Positions 23,226-34,219 of a stretch of DNA of 64,000 nt are shown here, one piece after another. The notes beneath the pieces are model-generated. The model was not told where the DNA came from, did no database searches, and saw nothing but the letters and a program-made list of their open reading frames with translations. The first letter of the stretch is position 1. Each line of letters starts with the position of its first letter. The DNA is from Henckelia pumila (Eukaryota; Streptophyta; Magnoliopsida; Lamiales; Gesneriaceae): positions 155,821,753-155,885,752 of the forward strand of contig NC_133123.1 in NCBI RefSeq assembly GCF_033568475.1, written 5' to 3'. The translations under genes and the position numbers were made by a program.

Positions 23226-24011
23226 TGTAGTATCCCGTACCCGAAATTGGTAATTAAGAGATTAATTGTGTTAATTAAACCAATTTAGTATCGGACGGAT
23301 CGAAAGCTCCGAAAATGAGATCGGAAGCTCCGATCAGGATCGGAAGCTCCGATGCAGGATCGGAAGCTCCGATCATATTACGTCAGGCATGACGATTGGC
23401 TAGATCGGAAGCTCCGATCAGGATCGGAAGCTCCAATCACCCCTATCCGAAGTCAACAAGTGATATTTAGACACGTGGCAGATCAGGATCTTCGGAAGCT
23501 CCGATGGCAGGATCGGACGTTCCGATCGTTGTCTATAAATAAAGGGCCGGGGCTTCATTTCCAATTGCCAATTCCGAGTATTTCCCTCTCCTTTCTAGTC
23601 TATTCGAGTTGTTCTAGCCTTCCTAGGCTTGACCCGGCGGTCGGCGAGGCGTTCGAAAGTCGTAGCAGAGTTGTGCCCAAGTTCTGGAGGCATCGACATC
23701 AAAGGGCTAACGACGGACGAAGGTATAGCTTTTGCTTCCTATAAATATTTAGGAGTATGCAATAGCTTAGTTAAGGCTGTTAGAGCACTTTAATGATAGT
23801 AGTATCATTTGGCAGTGTAGAGCAGACTATAGGCGTGGACCTAGAGTTGGTAGAGCTTGCACTGTTTTGAGGTACGGAAGTACTGTTCGAGATATCCTGA
23901 CTGAGTATGCATGTATTATGTGACTGCATGATTTATATGTCATTGATTTATGTTGCATTCATTTGCATGCCTAAACTCTGTTAGTAGGTGATCCGGGTAA
24001 GGGTCACTACA
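23226..24011 (+). repeat. 3' LTR of the gypsy element
   Basis: 786 bases, starts TGTAGTATCCCG and ends GGGTCACTACA. It differs from the 5' LTR mostly by transitions and by the number and position of GATCGGAAGCTCCGATC-like units: two extra units around 23340-23440, and fewer just before the TATA box. Confidence 0.95.
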
Positions 24012-24016
24012 TTTTC

Positions 24017-24480
24017 ATTCATGATGGATTAAAAGAGCTTGTTAGCATTAATATCAAAATCATTCATATATATCATGTTTGTTACTCTTTGTTATGTGTA
24101 CGTGCTTTACAGCCCTTGGTGTCATGGACCTATTGAAGAAATCAAGGGTCGTATAACGTTTATCGAGTAATGAATCCTTGAAGCATGAAAAAAGTCAGTG
24201 TGCATGAGTGGCTCACCCAATACTTGCTTGGCTGGAATTAATAGGTTAATTAATAGTTAATAAAGTATTGATGAGTAAGGAATATGACATCAGTGATCTT
24301 AGTAACTTCATGAATGGAATGAATGACTTCTTTCATAAATAAGGACTTCTGTTAATCCCTTTTCTGTTTTCAGTGTTATTTTAATGTCACCACTATTTTG
24401 AAACTGTAGGAATAGCTCAATTAACACCTTCACTATCGATTATTTTGGTGGAGAAGTATCTTGTTTCGACTTAATGGTAG
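24017..24480. other. Spacer downstream of the gypsy element
   Basis: Was continuous with the DNA left of the gypsy element before insertion. No gene recognised. Confidence 0.5.
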
Positions 24481-24660
24481 GAATAGACATCTTTACATTT
24501 TCTGCAGTTCGGTTATTGGAAATGATGACATTTCCATCTTGCCCTACATATTGTTGGAGTCTCCACATGCTTGTTCCAACTTTCATATTTGACTGATACC
24601 TTAACCAAGGAACATGGTGATTCTCTCAGGTCACTGAAAACGGGTTTACACTCGACTAAT
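24481..24660. repeat. Dispersed repeat, copy 2
   Basis: Matches the first half of the repeat at 11809-12346 and 35209-35580, without the 151-bp insert (it reads GGTGATTCTCTCAGGTCACTG through the insertion point). On the minus strand one frame stays open through most of it. Confidence 0.75.
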
Positions 24661-24915
24661 CATTTTATGAAAATTATTTTTCACTTATCGTACAAATTGA
24701 TCGACATGTTCTTTAGCTTGCTGATTTAATAGATATTTCATCCATATGGATGAGTTTGACAAGAATTCATGTAGAATAAAGAGCAATTTTATAAACAATT
24801 ACTCGATTATATTTGTACTGAAATTATGTATATTTTATATATGTTTGATTTATTTCACTTATAAATTTGAAATTTTATATATTATGATATAAGATTATTA
24901 TGCATCGATCTTAAC

Positions 24916-25592
24916 CAGGGGTGTGCAACGGTCGGTCTGATTTGGTTTTACATATGGTTTGGTTTTTCGATTTACGGTTTTTTAAATGTCTAATCCGATA
25001 ACCAAACTATTTAATTACGGTCTGATTCGATTTTATAGTACTACGGTCTGGTTTATACGGTATGTTTTGCAGTTTTAAAAACAAATTCAATTGATTAATT
25101 ATATATCATTCTACGAGTTATAAATTGGTAATTTAAATTCAGTTTATATAATTTTTTGTTAGGCTTTATGAGTTTACAATTATAAAATTAGATAAAATTT
25201 GTTTTAATTGCTTTTTCAATTATGCAATTTATACATTAAAAATTATTTTAAAATGCATATAAATATCTTGTAATAAATTTTTTAATAAATTTATAATTAG
25301 TTATACAAATTTAATGCATAAAAAGTATATAGAAATAAATATACAATAATTTATATTTGAATTATTAAAATAATATTCACTTACCAATAGCCTAAATATA
25401 AATAAAGCATTTATTTTATTAAAGTACATTTTAAACGGTGGGTTTGGTTTTGAAGTACATAAAACCGTAATTAAACCATAATAATTTCGGTTTTAAGTTA
25501 TAAAACCAAAATAATAAATCCGGATTATGGTTCGGTTTCGTTGGTTCGGATTTTTAGTTTTTTTCGATTTGATCATATTATGCACACCCCTA
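24916..25592. mobile_element. hAT-type MITE, 677 bp
   Basis: Termini CAGGGGTGTGCA and TGCACACCCCTA are inverted repeats. The flanking 8-bp direct repeat ATCTTAAC (24908-24915 and 25593-25600) is the length typical of hAT transposons. The arms are rich in GGTTTGGTTTT/AAACCGAACC-like blocks and the core is AT-rich and non-coding. Confidence 0.9.
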
Positions 25593-25734
25593 ATCTTAAC
25601 ATCGATAAATTCATTAAAAATTTAATGATTTATATTTTAGCTCCCCCTGAGTCCTGACTGCATAATCTTGGTTTCGGCCCTAACTGTGTGAATTCTTTTG
25701 CTTAAATTTATTGTTTCTCTTTTTTTTCAGAAAA

Positions 25735-26116
25735 TTCAAATATTTTGGCTCAATCTCGCCTCGAAATGAAGTTTGATTTCGAGTTCGGTTCAAAATATTC
25801 GAACATATTCGTGAATTATTCAAACTATTACTCGGATATTAAGGTTCAAAAACTCCTTTTAAACGCTGAAATATTCGAAAAGATTCGAAATATATATTTA
25901 TTACATCATTATATTATATTAATAAAAAATTAAGGCTCACGAACAATTCGCGAGTTATCGAATAAAATAATTTGGCTCGAACTCGGCTCAAAATTTTTTT
26001 TGAACATGTTCGGTTTCGGCTCGAATTCAATAAGTTCGAATACGAATCAAATATAAAATTTATCGATTCGGCTCGAAAAGCTCGCGACGATATCGATTCT
26101 TTTACGCCCCTAGTTT
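25735..26116. mobile_element. Degenerate GGCTCGAA-rich MITE-like sequence
   Basis: Contains repeated GGCTCGAA, GTTCGGTT and TTCGAA words arranged partly as inverted copies, and a right edge ending ACGCCCCTAG like other hAT-type MITEs. The left terminus and target duplication are not clear. Confidence 0.4.
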
Positions 26117-26119
26117 GTC

Positions 26120-27097
26120 CAAATGCTTGATTCCAGAAATAAGAAGTTGGAGTGGTTAATCCATGATGATGGTAGAAATTGGTTTTCGATATCAGTATTG
26201 ACCTTTGAGTTATCCGGATCAATGACAGATCCGAAAGATGATACCTCGTCGTTGTATCTTAGTCTTTAGCAGATTATCAACAAGTCTTTGTTGAACGTCC
26301 ATGAACTGGAATTTTGTCATAGAATCTTTAGATTCATGATTGGAATAATCACCCGTTTCAATAGATGTTGAGACTCTTTTGTCATGCATTTAAGATGTTC
26401 TTGTGCTTTTCGAGATTTGATTTAAGTGTTTGGCATGTTAGCCAAAACTGCTAGTGAAAAGAGATTTTCTTGCGTAGGAGTTGAAACGATTCTTCCACAT
26501 GAATCGGGTAATTACTCGGAGCTTGAGAAATGTTGATTGGTAGGAATCGATGGCTAATCGGAACAGATCGTTTCTATCTTAAAAGAGCTATGTTAAGAGC
26601 CAGTACAATAGATTTTGGCCTAGAATGTCAAGACGTTATGCTTGTGATCGTATTTATACACAAAAGGACATCACCAGAAGCATTAAGCTTGCGTTCGTGT
26701 AAGAACTTTATTCAAGTGATGATGCCTTATTCCTTGAACTTTGAAGATTGTTGGAGTTAGCGTTCGTATTTTTAGTGCAACAGTATGTTTCACGAAAGAG
26801 TGTTGAAATGATTTGCAACAGATACATCTTATAGAATCACCGTGTGATGCTAATTTTACCTATGTAGGAATATTTGTTGAAATCATAAATCGAAAAGTTC
26901 AGTTATTACGGAATAAGATTGTTCACTTGATGTAGTTCCTCGGTGGGCGAAATGATGCCTAACAACTTAATCCTGATTGTTCTTAAGAATGGTTTTTTGT
27001 AGTCCATAGAATTTCAGTTATACGTAGTAAAATGGTTACATTCTCACGTTTGACCAAGACCTGATTTCAAGGACGAAATCTTTTAAGGTGGAGATAA
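26120..27097 (+). pseudogene. 3' remnant of a second gypsy pol region
   Basis: Reading the plus strand near 26820-26945 gives FTYVGIFVEIINRKVQLL then RNKIVHLM, which aligns with the post-integrase segment of the first gypsy element (EKPIRILDYKDKVLRNKVIHLVLVQ). A TTTCAAGGACGAAATCTTTTAAGG block, the usual sequence just before the 3' LTR, follows. The upstream part (26120-26800) is too decayed to assign by domain. Six-frame stops are frequent. Confidence 0.6.
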
Positions 27098-28640
27098 TGT
27101 AGTAACCCGAAACCCGTTTTATGTGATTAAATTATCTAAACATGTTGAAAATGGTACAAAGATATTTTATTATGATTAAAACAAGTGGAAAATCGACTCC
27201 GTAATGTCCGAAAATAGTCTGGGTAATTTGAAGACCCGATAAGTTCGGATCCACCCGAAGTAGTTTGGAAGTAGGTTGTGGGTTCGGACCATCGGATCTC
27301 AGTTCGGAGCTTCCGAACTGTAGCAGCTGTTTGTCCGATGTGTTATCAAAAGAATTTGACAAGTGGCGAGTTCAGATGATCCGAAGGGAAGATCGAACCT
27401 TCCGAACTGCTGGCGTTTTGTGTTGTCAAAGTGTTGTTGACACTTGTACTGCATGGGAGATCAGATTTCCGAAGTAAGGGATTGGAATGTCCGAACTTGA
27501 TCGGAGCTTCCGAAGTGCAGATCGGAACTTCCGATCAATGACAATATGAGACGTGGCAAATATGCGAGTTCGGACCTCCGATCTCCGACTATAAATGGGT
27601 CACATATTCTCATAGTTGGTGTGTGTTTGGAGGTGGAATTGTGTGACCAGTATATATTCTTAGTGTTTTAGCCTTATACTCTATGGTTGGGCGATAACGA
27701 GGTTCTATGGCGCTTTTAGCAGAGTTGTGCTTTGGTCAAGGCCTTCGACATCAGCAAGCTGATGACGGATGCAGATATAGTCTGAGATTCTTAATATTAT
27801 TAGAGAGTATCTATTAGCTTAGTTAAAACTTTTAGATTAGTTTAACTCATATGATATTGTCTTCATTTGTAGCGATAGACTGTAGATGCATATACATCTA
27901 GACCAGTTGTTGATGTACGAAAGTACCATTCGAAATATTCTGATTGAGTATGCATCATGCATGTTCTATGTGTTAAATGTTTATCAAACATTTTTATGTG
28001 CACATATTATGTCATCATTATTATGTTGCATGCATTAACATATTGAGCCTATATCTTTGATATATCATATAGTGGGCTTAGCCCTTTTTTTCCTTTGTGG
28101 ATGATTGGACCCGCTAGTACGGGATCAGGTCACCTATATACACGTATTACTTTTGGTGTGTGAGCCACCTCTTGATGCGATGACCCATAGTGTTATATAC
28201 CATGGCGCCTTTCTGACTGAGCATAGTTGACCGTGATAGGTTTCCGATACCTTGTACATTTGCATTCACGCACTCATAGCATGTGCATACTCATACTTTT
28301 CGTATTGAGCGATGTTATCGCTCACATCATCGATTGTATTCTTGAACATCCTATTCGACGAGGCAGTTTCATGGTACCCAGGAGTTGGAGCTGTGCGTAG
28401 TTGGTGACCATGGCTTGAAGACAAAGGTTGCCAGCAGTTTAGTTTAAGTTTGATTTTGGTGTTTATTTTTTATTCGATTGTGTTGTATTATATTTCTTTG
28501 GGTTTTCAGTTATGGCCGGTTGTATTATGCCGAGTTAGAATCGTTTAAGTTTTTGTGATTAACTCTGATTAGATTTCCTATTTAAGTTTAATTGTATGCT
28601 TGAGTTCTGATTAGTAGGTGATCCGAGTTAAGTCACTATA
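27098..28640 (+). repeat. LTR of a second gypsy element
   Basis: Begins TGTAGTAACCCG after a purine-rich GGTGGAGATAA stretch and ends near GATCCGAGTTAAGTCACTATA, matching the start and end logic of the first element's LTR. It carries its own cluster of diverged hairpin units (GTTCGGAGCTTCCGAAC, GATCGGAACTTCCGATC) at about 27290-27580, then a TATAAATGGG box near 27590. No 5' partner is present in the window. Confidence 0.7.
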
Positions 28641-29390
28641 ATGTATATAAGTATAAACTGAGATAATCAGTTGAGTATTCATGTTTATGTGTTGTATTAA
28701 TATAATTGCATTATTATTTGTTATATGATGCGTGTTTATATTGTCTGATTATGTATGTGACATTTGCATATCATGTTGAACATGTTATTATTTGGAGATA
28801 ATATAGCCAGTTGTTTAGGGTCGCTTAGCCCTAGTTTTTCTTGTACGATTGTGTATCGTGTTGAAACCAAATATATAGACGAGTTAGGGTGTGCGGTTAC
28901 CCAAGACGGTGACAATCCAAGATCGGAGTCAATATGTCTTGGCACCAAATGTATCCTTGAGGGCAGTGTGCGCATGCTTGTGGCGTCTACATTCTGAGTA
29001 TGATATTTCAGAGTTTGATCTCTATTTACCGGTTTATTCATGTTTCATGTTGCATGAATTGCATAGATCTGTATAATCATATTTACGTACTGGTTGTTAG
29101 CGTTCATGTCCCAACTTTTATCTGGGCACTCCATTCGATGAGACAATTTGTAGGTTTACTAGAAGATAGACCAATGTTTGGTTGGTACAAGGACCTAGGA
29201 GCGAAGGTTACCAATGGTTTAGTTTAAGCTTATTGATTTAATTGTACTTTTTTCGGTTGGATTGTATATTAATTTACTTCCAGTTTTTCACAGTTAAGTT
29301 TTCGCTTCATTTATGTTTACCTATTTTTATGTTAATTAGATGCTTAAAGTTCTTATTAGTAGATGATCCAAGTCGGATTGCTTCATTTTC
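28641..29390 (+). repeat. Tandem partial LTR remnant
   Basis: Repeats the 3' half of the preceding LTR in diverged form: a TTAGGGTCGCTTAGCCCTAG block, an ACTCCATTCGATGAGACAAT block (compare CCTATTCGACGAGGCAGT), AGGTTACCAATGGTTTAGTTTAAG, and a final TTATTAGTAGATGATCCAAG. It is probably a product of unequal recombination or a nested solo LTR. Confidence 0.55.
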
Positions 29391-30046
29391 AATTTTGACC
29401 CAATCATAATATTTCTTATTTTACAACAATATTGTGAAATATATACAAACCATGAACAAAGTAATTGATTATTCACAATATAAAACTTTGTACATCATCA
29501 CCGACACTTTCACTTTTATAATATATACATGTAGATTAAACTAATGTCTTATTTGTTATATATACCGTGCTTAGAGAAGAATCCTAAACTTGATTATTCC
29601 TTTGGTAATATCCTTTATTAGGATAATCAATCATATATATTTACAGCTATAAATAAAGGATGACAAAAATTGATTAATCATTTACATATATATTCAACTT
29701 GTAGCAACAAGCACTGGTTAACCATCGTCATTCTAGTCATATCTAAATAAATTTTGGTTGCTTCAAATATGCTTTTCCTATATGTTTGTTAAAACTGGTG
29801 GAAATGTGATGAAATTTCTTCACCTTTCACCATCAAAACCTTTTATCGTTGTCCTTTGTGTTTGGTCTTCATCTCATCGCTTTAGAACATAACATATGAT
29901 TCTGATCTCGAAACGACTATATATAGAAGATGGACTCATTTTGATTTCGTTTGGTTTCAAAAGCCAGACCAAAAAAATATTTTTTAAGTGCTTTTCAGTT
30001 AACAAGGTGTTTGGTTGACCAAAAAAGTGCACGTCGAAACTTATAT
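29391..30046. other. Spacer with a weak RNase-fragment-like echo
   Basis: Mostly AT-rich and without a gene. Around 29712-29770 the sequence CTGGTTAACCATCGTCATTC and the following TTTTGGTTGCTTCAAAT resemble the start of the RNase T2-like fragment at 30060, suggesting another, very decayed partial copy. Confidence 0.35.
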
Positions 30047-30059
30047 AGGCCACAACACT

Positions 30060-30309
30060 CTCTTACTTGCTAACCATCGTCTTCATTCTCCTTATTGTTT
30101 GTAACTATATTTTGGTTACTTCAAATTTTGATTATTTTAAATTGGTTTGACCGTGGCCTGAATCGTTTTGCAAGGGGCATCATTGTCTAAGAGATCCTTT
30201 ACCACAAGACTTCACCATCCATGGTTTATGGCCGAACAATTACACTGCCCATTTGGGTTACTGCATTCTACACCAGCCCGTCCCCAAGTCGATCTCGGCA
30301 TGGTGTTAA
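30060..30309 (+). pseudogene. RNase T2 / S-RNase-like gene fragment, copy in left arm
   Basis: The plus strand reads FDYFKLV, then a TGA stop, then [33 protein letters not shown] and LGYC. WPxxFC and FTIHGLWP are the N-terminal conserved regions of T2 ribonucleases; the His of FTIHGLWP is catalytic in that family. The arrangement and the FDYFxLV beginning are those of plant S-RNases. A likely signal-peptide part precedes it in another frame, separated by an apparent one-base deletion. A GTGTTAAT donor-like site follows where S-RNase genes carry their intron. The second half of the enzyme with the other catalytic His is absent. Broken, so no product expected. Confidence 0.8.
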
Positions 30310-30454
30310 TCTTAAAATAAATATCACATGTTAATTAATATATATCTTTAAGTTAATATATATATGTGTGTGTGCATGCATATATGCAAATGTTTCTAGC
30401 TAGTTACTTGGGAATGGTAAAGTGAAATTTAACTCGTAGAATTTGAAACAAACT

Positions 30455-31694
30455 AAATGATTTCCACATACCCTGGAGGAGCTCCTGTCAGTCGAGAAAT
30501 AGAGTGTTTCTCCATATATTCTGACATATCAATTCAAACAATTAAACTATGGTCATCGAACAGCTGTTCTGCGAGAGATTTGGCGAGCTCCATCTTGCAA
30601 ACACCAGTTGGACCCAAAAAAGGAAACAACCTGTTGGTTTTTCGGGCAATCCAAGTCCAACTCTTTATCTTATGACAACATCAACTACACTTTTAATAGT
30701 CTCATCTTGTCCGACAACTCGTTGGCGCAACATATCAAAGAAAACAATTAATTTCTCCTTTCATTCTGTCCAAGACGTATGACAGGTATACCAGTTCAAC
30801 GAGCCACAACATAAGCAATCTGATCAGGGCCGACTGTCAAACCAAACATTTTATTCTTATTTGATATATCTTCTAGTTCTACAATCTTACAATTGTCATT
30901 TACGAGAAAATATTGACATTTTGCAGCAATTTCAAAATCATGTCTTCACAGCCAGTCGAATCACATTTTGAAATTTAGTTATTCTTTTTTAGTTCTTGAT
31001 CATATTGGATTTTTGTCTTTCCTTGAACCAACCTTATCTCCAGTGATGAAATAGTATCTCTCAATACATCAAGTTTTTTCACCAGAAATATTGTTGTCAT
31101 TCAACGGAAAATGTCGCAATAAAAACATTGAATATAGTAGCAGTATTTCATTTACAATGGTAACTTCTTCAACCAACCGAGCATTTCCAGTATTTTTTTA
31201 TTTTGCTTATCAGAATAACACAGTTTAACACCAACTTAAATATATTTCTTTTTATATCACTCAAATCTTCGGGCTGACTGCAAACCTGAGCTCTTGCAAT
31301 TACAGTAGTCTCGCCTACAAGGTCAATTTCTTTGTCAGGTAAAGACAATCTTACATAAAAAAAAAATCAATCATAACCATGGCTTATCAGTAACTAAAAC
31401 CACATATTTCTAAGTTTTGACATTATAAAGTAAGTAAAATTCATTCAAAATACAATATTAAAATATTGATGTGAAACATATCTCTTATATAATATGCTAA
31501 CAGTTGAGCCACAACTATAAGAGCTTGATCTAGAATCAGTACACCGTGTTGACTTTCATGTTCCTCTTTCATACCCTCTAATATGTTGATTGTATCAGCT
31601 AACACTTGGATCAATGTATGAAGCCTCTGAAAATGATTCTTGATTTTTTTCTACGTACTTTTTAAATCCTTAAACAAGTGTGACATCAATACAC
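30455..31694 (-). pseudogene. ClpB/HSP101-like fragment, left arm
   Basis: Minus-strand pieces include PSIVDT-type sequence, LPDKEIDLV, QIAYVVARW, GPTGVCKMEL (Walker A of the second ATPase domain with its central Gly changed to Cys) and [15 protein letters not shown]. The order is that of plant ClpB/HSP101 from late NBD1 through the middle region to early NBD2. Stops and frameshifts are frequent. The opposite arm carries the same segment in the opposite orientation. Confidence 0.75.
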
Positions 31695-31761
31695 CATAAT
31701 TTATTTCTATCAAGTTATAGATTTAAAACAATAACCACCTCTTTTCGATAAAATTAATTTA

Positions 31762-33030
31762 TGGTGCATTGGTGCCACACTTGCGGAAGGATTTAAAAAG
31801 TATGTAGAAAAAAATCCTACATATAAGAAACATTTTCAGCGACTTGATATAGTTGATCCAAGTATTGTTGATACAATCAGCATATTAGAATTATGAAATA
31901 AGAGCATGAAAGTCATCACGTTATAATATTTCTAGATCAATATTTTATAGTTGCGGCTAAACTGTTAGCATGTTATATCAGAGGTATGTTTCACACCAAT
32001 ATATTAATATTATATTTTGAATGAATTTTACTTAGTTTATAATTTCAAAACTTAGCAATATGTGGTTTAGTTATTGATAGTCGTGATTATGACTAAATTT
32101 TTTTTTATGTAAGACTGTCTTTACCTGACAAAGAACTTGACCTTGTAGACGAGGCTACTGCAATTGCAAGAGCTCAGGTTTGCAGTCAGCCCAAAGATTT
32201 GGGTGATATAAAAAGAAATATATTTAAGTTGGGGTTAAACTGTGTTATTCTGATAAACAAAATAAAAAATATTAGAAATGTTCGGCTGGTTGAAAAAGTG
32301 AGTACAAATTTTCCATTGTAAATGAAATACTACTACTATATTCATTTATTCAATGTTTCTTACTGTGACATTTTCCCTTGAATTGTAACAATATTTCTGG
32401 TAAAAAAAAACTTGATGTATTGAGGGATACTATTTCATCACTGGAGATGATGTACAAGGAAAGACAAGAATCCAATATGTTCAAGAGGTAAAAAAAGAAT
32501 AACTACATTTCAAAATGTGATTTGACTAGCTGAGAAAACTTGAAATTGCTGCGAAATATCAATATTTTCTCATGACAACTCTAAGATTGTAGAACTAGAA
32601 ACAATATCAAATAAAAATAAAATGCTTGATTTGACAGTCGACCCTAATCAGATTGCTAATGTTGTGGCTCGTTGGACTCGTATACATGTCTACATATTGG
32701 ACGAAATGAAAAGGAGAGATTGATTCGTCTCTCTAAGATGTTGCGCCGCCGAGTTGTCGGGCAAGATGGGCAAGATGAGGCTGTTAAAAGTGTAGTTGAT
32801 GTTGTTATAAGACCAAGAGTTGGACTTGGATTGCCCGAAAAACCAACAGACTCTTTTTTTTTCTTTTTGGTTCAACTGGTGTTGGCAAGATGGAGCTTTT
32901 CAAAGCTTTGGAAGAAGAGTTGTTTGATGACCATAGTTTAATGGTTCGAATTGATATGTCAAAATATATGGAAAAACACTCTATTTCTTGACTGATACGT
33001 GCTCTTCCGGTGTAAGTTAAAATTATTTAG
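31762..33030 (+). pseudogene. ClpB/HSP101-like fragment, right arm
   Basis: Plus-strand pieces: [105 protein letters not shown] and [20 protein letters not shown]. This is the late NBD1, middle and early NBD2 part of a ClpB/HSP101 disaggregase, with introns apparently retained. Several frames are broken. The protein end is missing here but appears, in decayed form, in the tandem array at 49-62 kb. Confidence 0.8.
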
Positions 33031-33188
33031 TTAGTTTGTTTCAAATTCTATGAGTCAAATTTAGAAGTTAAATTTCACTTCAGGTAACTAGCTAGAAACA
33101 CTTGCATATATGCATGCACACACACATATATATTAATTTAAAGATATATATTAATTAACATGTGATATTTATTTAAAGATTAACACAT

Positions 33189-33436
33189 ACCATGATCGAC
33201 TTGGGGACGGGATGTTGAATAATGCAGTATAACCAAATGGACAGTGTAATTGTCCGGCCATAAACCATGGACGGTGAAGTCTTGTGGTAAAGGATTTTTT
33301 AGGCAATGATACACCTTGCAGAACGATTCAGGCCACAGTCAAACCAATTTAAAATAATCAAAATTTGAAGTAACCAAAATAATAGTTGCAAGCAAGAAAC
33401 GGCGATGGTTAGCAAGTAAGAGAATGTTGTAGCCAT
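33189..33436 (-). pseudogene. RNase T2 / S-RNase-like gene fragment, copy in right arm
   Basis: Starts with an ATG at 33436 and a hydrophobic signal-peptide-like stretch (MATTFSYLLTIAVSCLQLLF). After an apparent one-base deletion it continues FDYFKLV, a TGA stop, [21 protein letters not shown] and YTVHL, then an ATG/GTATGTG donor-like site. It shares the TGA and the frame slip with the left-arm copy, so the gene was already broken before the arms formed. As in the other arm, only the first exon of an S-RNase-like gene is present. Confidence 0.8.
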
Positions 33437-33442
33437 GGATGG

Positions 33443-33811
33443 TGAAGTTTGATTGCTATTATATAGTCTAGAAGGTAAATTAGTCCCCATGCCTTGAACA
33501 TTAATTTTTTCCCATGAGCCGCTGATATCTCCTTCACTGTTTTGCCCGATTATTGACAATGCATTTGCCAACAGATGTAAGCCTCCACCCATCCACCGTC
33601 CTCTTTAGATGTGTCATTTGGCACAAAATTATGAACCTGCTCTTGACAAGGAAAAACTTCATCAGGATCAGCATGCCTCTTCTTCAATGAAGTATGCTCA
33701 TTATTATCATCCCTAAAGGAACCATTTTCCCTAGGCCCACGAAATGAGATTTCTTTCCTAATGTGCATAGTTCTCCCTCACTGTGTTGCACAATTGTCAT
33801 AGATGCATATG
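33443..33811 (-). pseudogene. Copied fragment of the PHD/Myb gene exon 3
   Basis: About 370 bases nearly identical by eye to 6378-6732, inside exon 3 of the PHD/Myb gene (its residues about 206-327). The reading GSFRDDNNEHTSLK, HADPDEVFPCQEQVHNF and NDTSKEDGG is preserved, but small insertions near 33587 and 33683 break the frame and both ends are abrupt. It was copied as DNA or from RNA within one exon; direction cannot be told. Confidence 0.92.
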
Positions 33812-34200
33812 TGCTAGTTAAAAACAATAAGTTCTTTCGAAAATGCAAAGCAACCAGCCATGGCAGCTCCAGTAGCCAAAATGGACACAAATATTCTCTC
33901 TCTCAATTCCTCTAAATGATTGGCTCAAAAAAAATCCTCTAGATGATCGTATATGCTCATTTCTGTATGGTCAGATAGGAGTTCTTTTTCCGAATAAAGA
34001 AAATCATAAATAGAATTTCCTCCATCATCAGATTCTCTCTTGCACCATTACTAGAAGCATTTTCAGTCACACAATTGGTGATCAAAATCATTCAAACAGA
34101 CGCTAACGGAAATTCTTGACCAACAGAAAAGCACAATTATATATATAGCAAACCCACGAATTAGAAAGAAGGGGAAAGACCCCTTAAATATATACTTTTT
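33812..34200. other. Spacer, no gene seen
   Basis: AT-rich with no recognised element. Confidence 0.5.
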
Positions 34201-34219
34201 TTTAAAAAAAAAACAGGCA

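Larger units (their letters stand above)
17843..24011 (+). mobile_element. Ty3/gypsy LTR retrotransposon, chromovirus-like (Tekay/Del type)
   Basis: Complete element of about 6.2 kb: 5' LTR, primer-binding site, gag, pol in the order protease, reverse transcriptase, RNase H, integrase, then a polypurine tract and 3' LTR, flanked by a 5-bp duplication. The C-terminal end after the integrase has the KVLRNKVIHLVLVQ...TEEATWELE pattern of chromodomain-bearing plant gypsy elements. The coding part is interrupted by several stops and at least one frameshift, so it is not autonomous now. It inserted next to the VID27-like fragment. Confidence 0.95.
30047..31694. repeat. Left arm of a 3.4-kb inverted repeat
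   Basis: About 1.65 kb that reappears in reverse orientation at 31762-33437. Corresponding landmarks include TCTTACTTGCTAACCATCG, ACTTCACCATCCATGG, GCAGTCAGCCC/GGGCTGACTGC and the ClpB-derived segments. By eye the arms are highly similar with scattered substitutions and small indels. The spacer between them is only about 67 bases. Confidence 0.9.
31762..33437. repeat. Right arm of the inverted repeat
   Basis: Reverse-complement partner of 30047-31694. The outer end stops exactly where the copied piece of the PHD/Myb gene begins (about 33443). Confidence 0.9.

Noticed and set aside
30455-33030. A functional ClpB/HSP101 gene
   Set aside because: Only late NBD1 to early NBD2 pieces, many stops, changed Walker A residues and mirror-image duplication.
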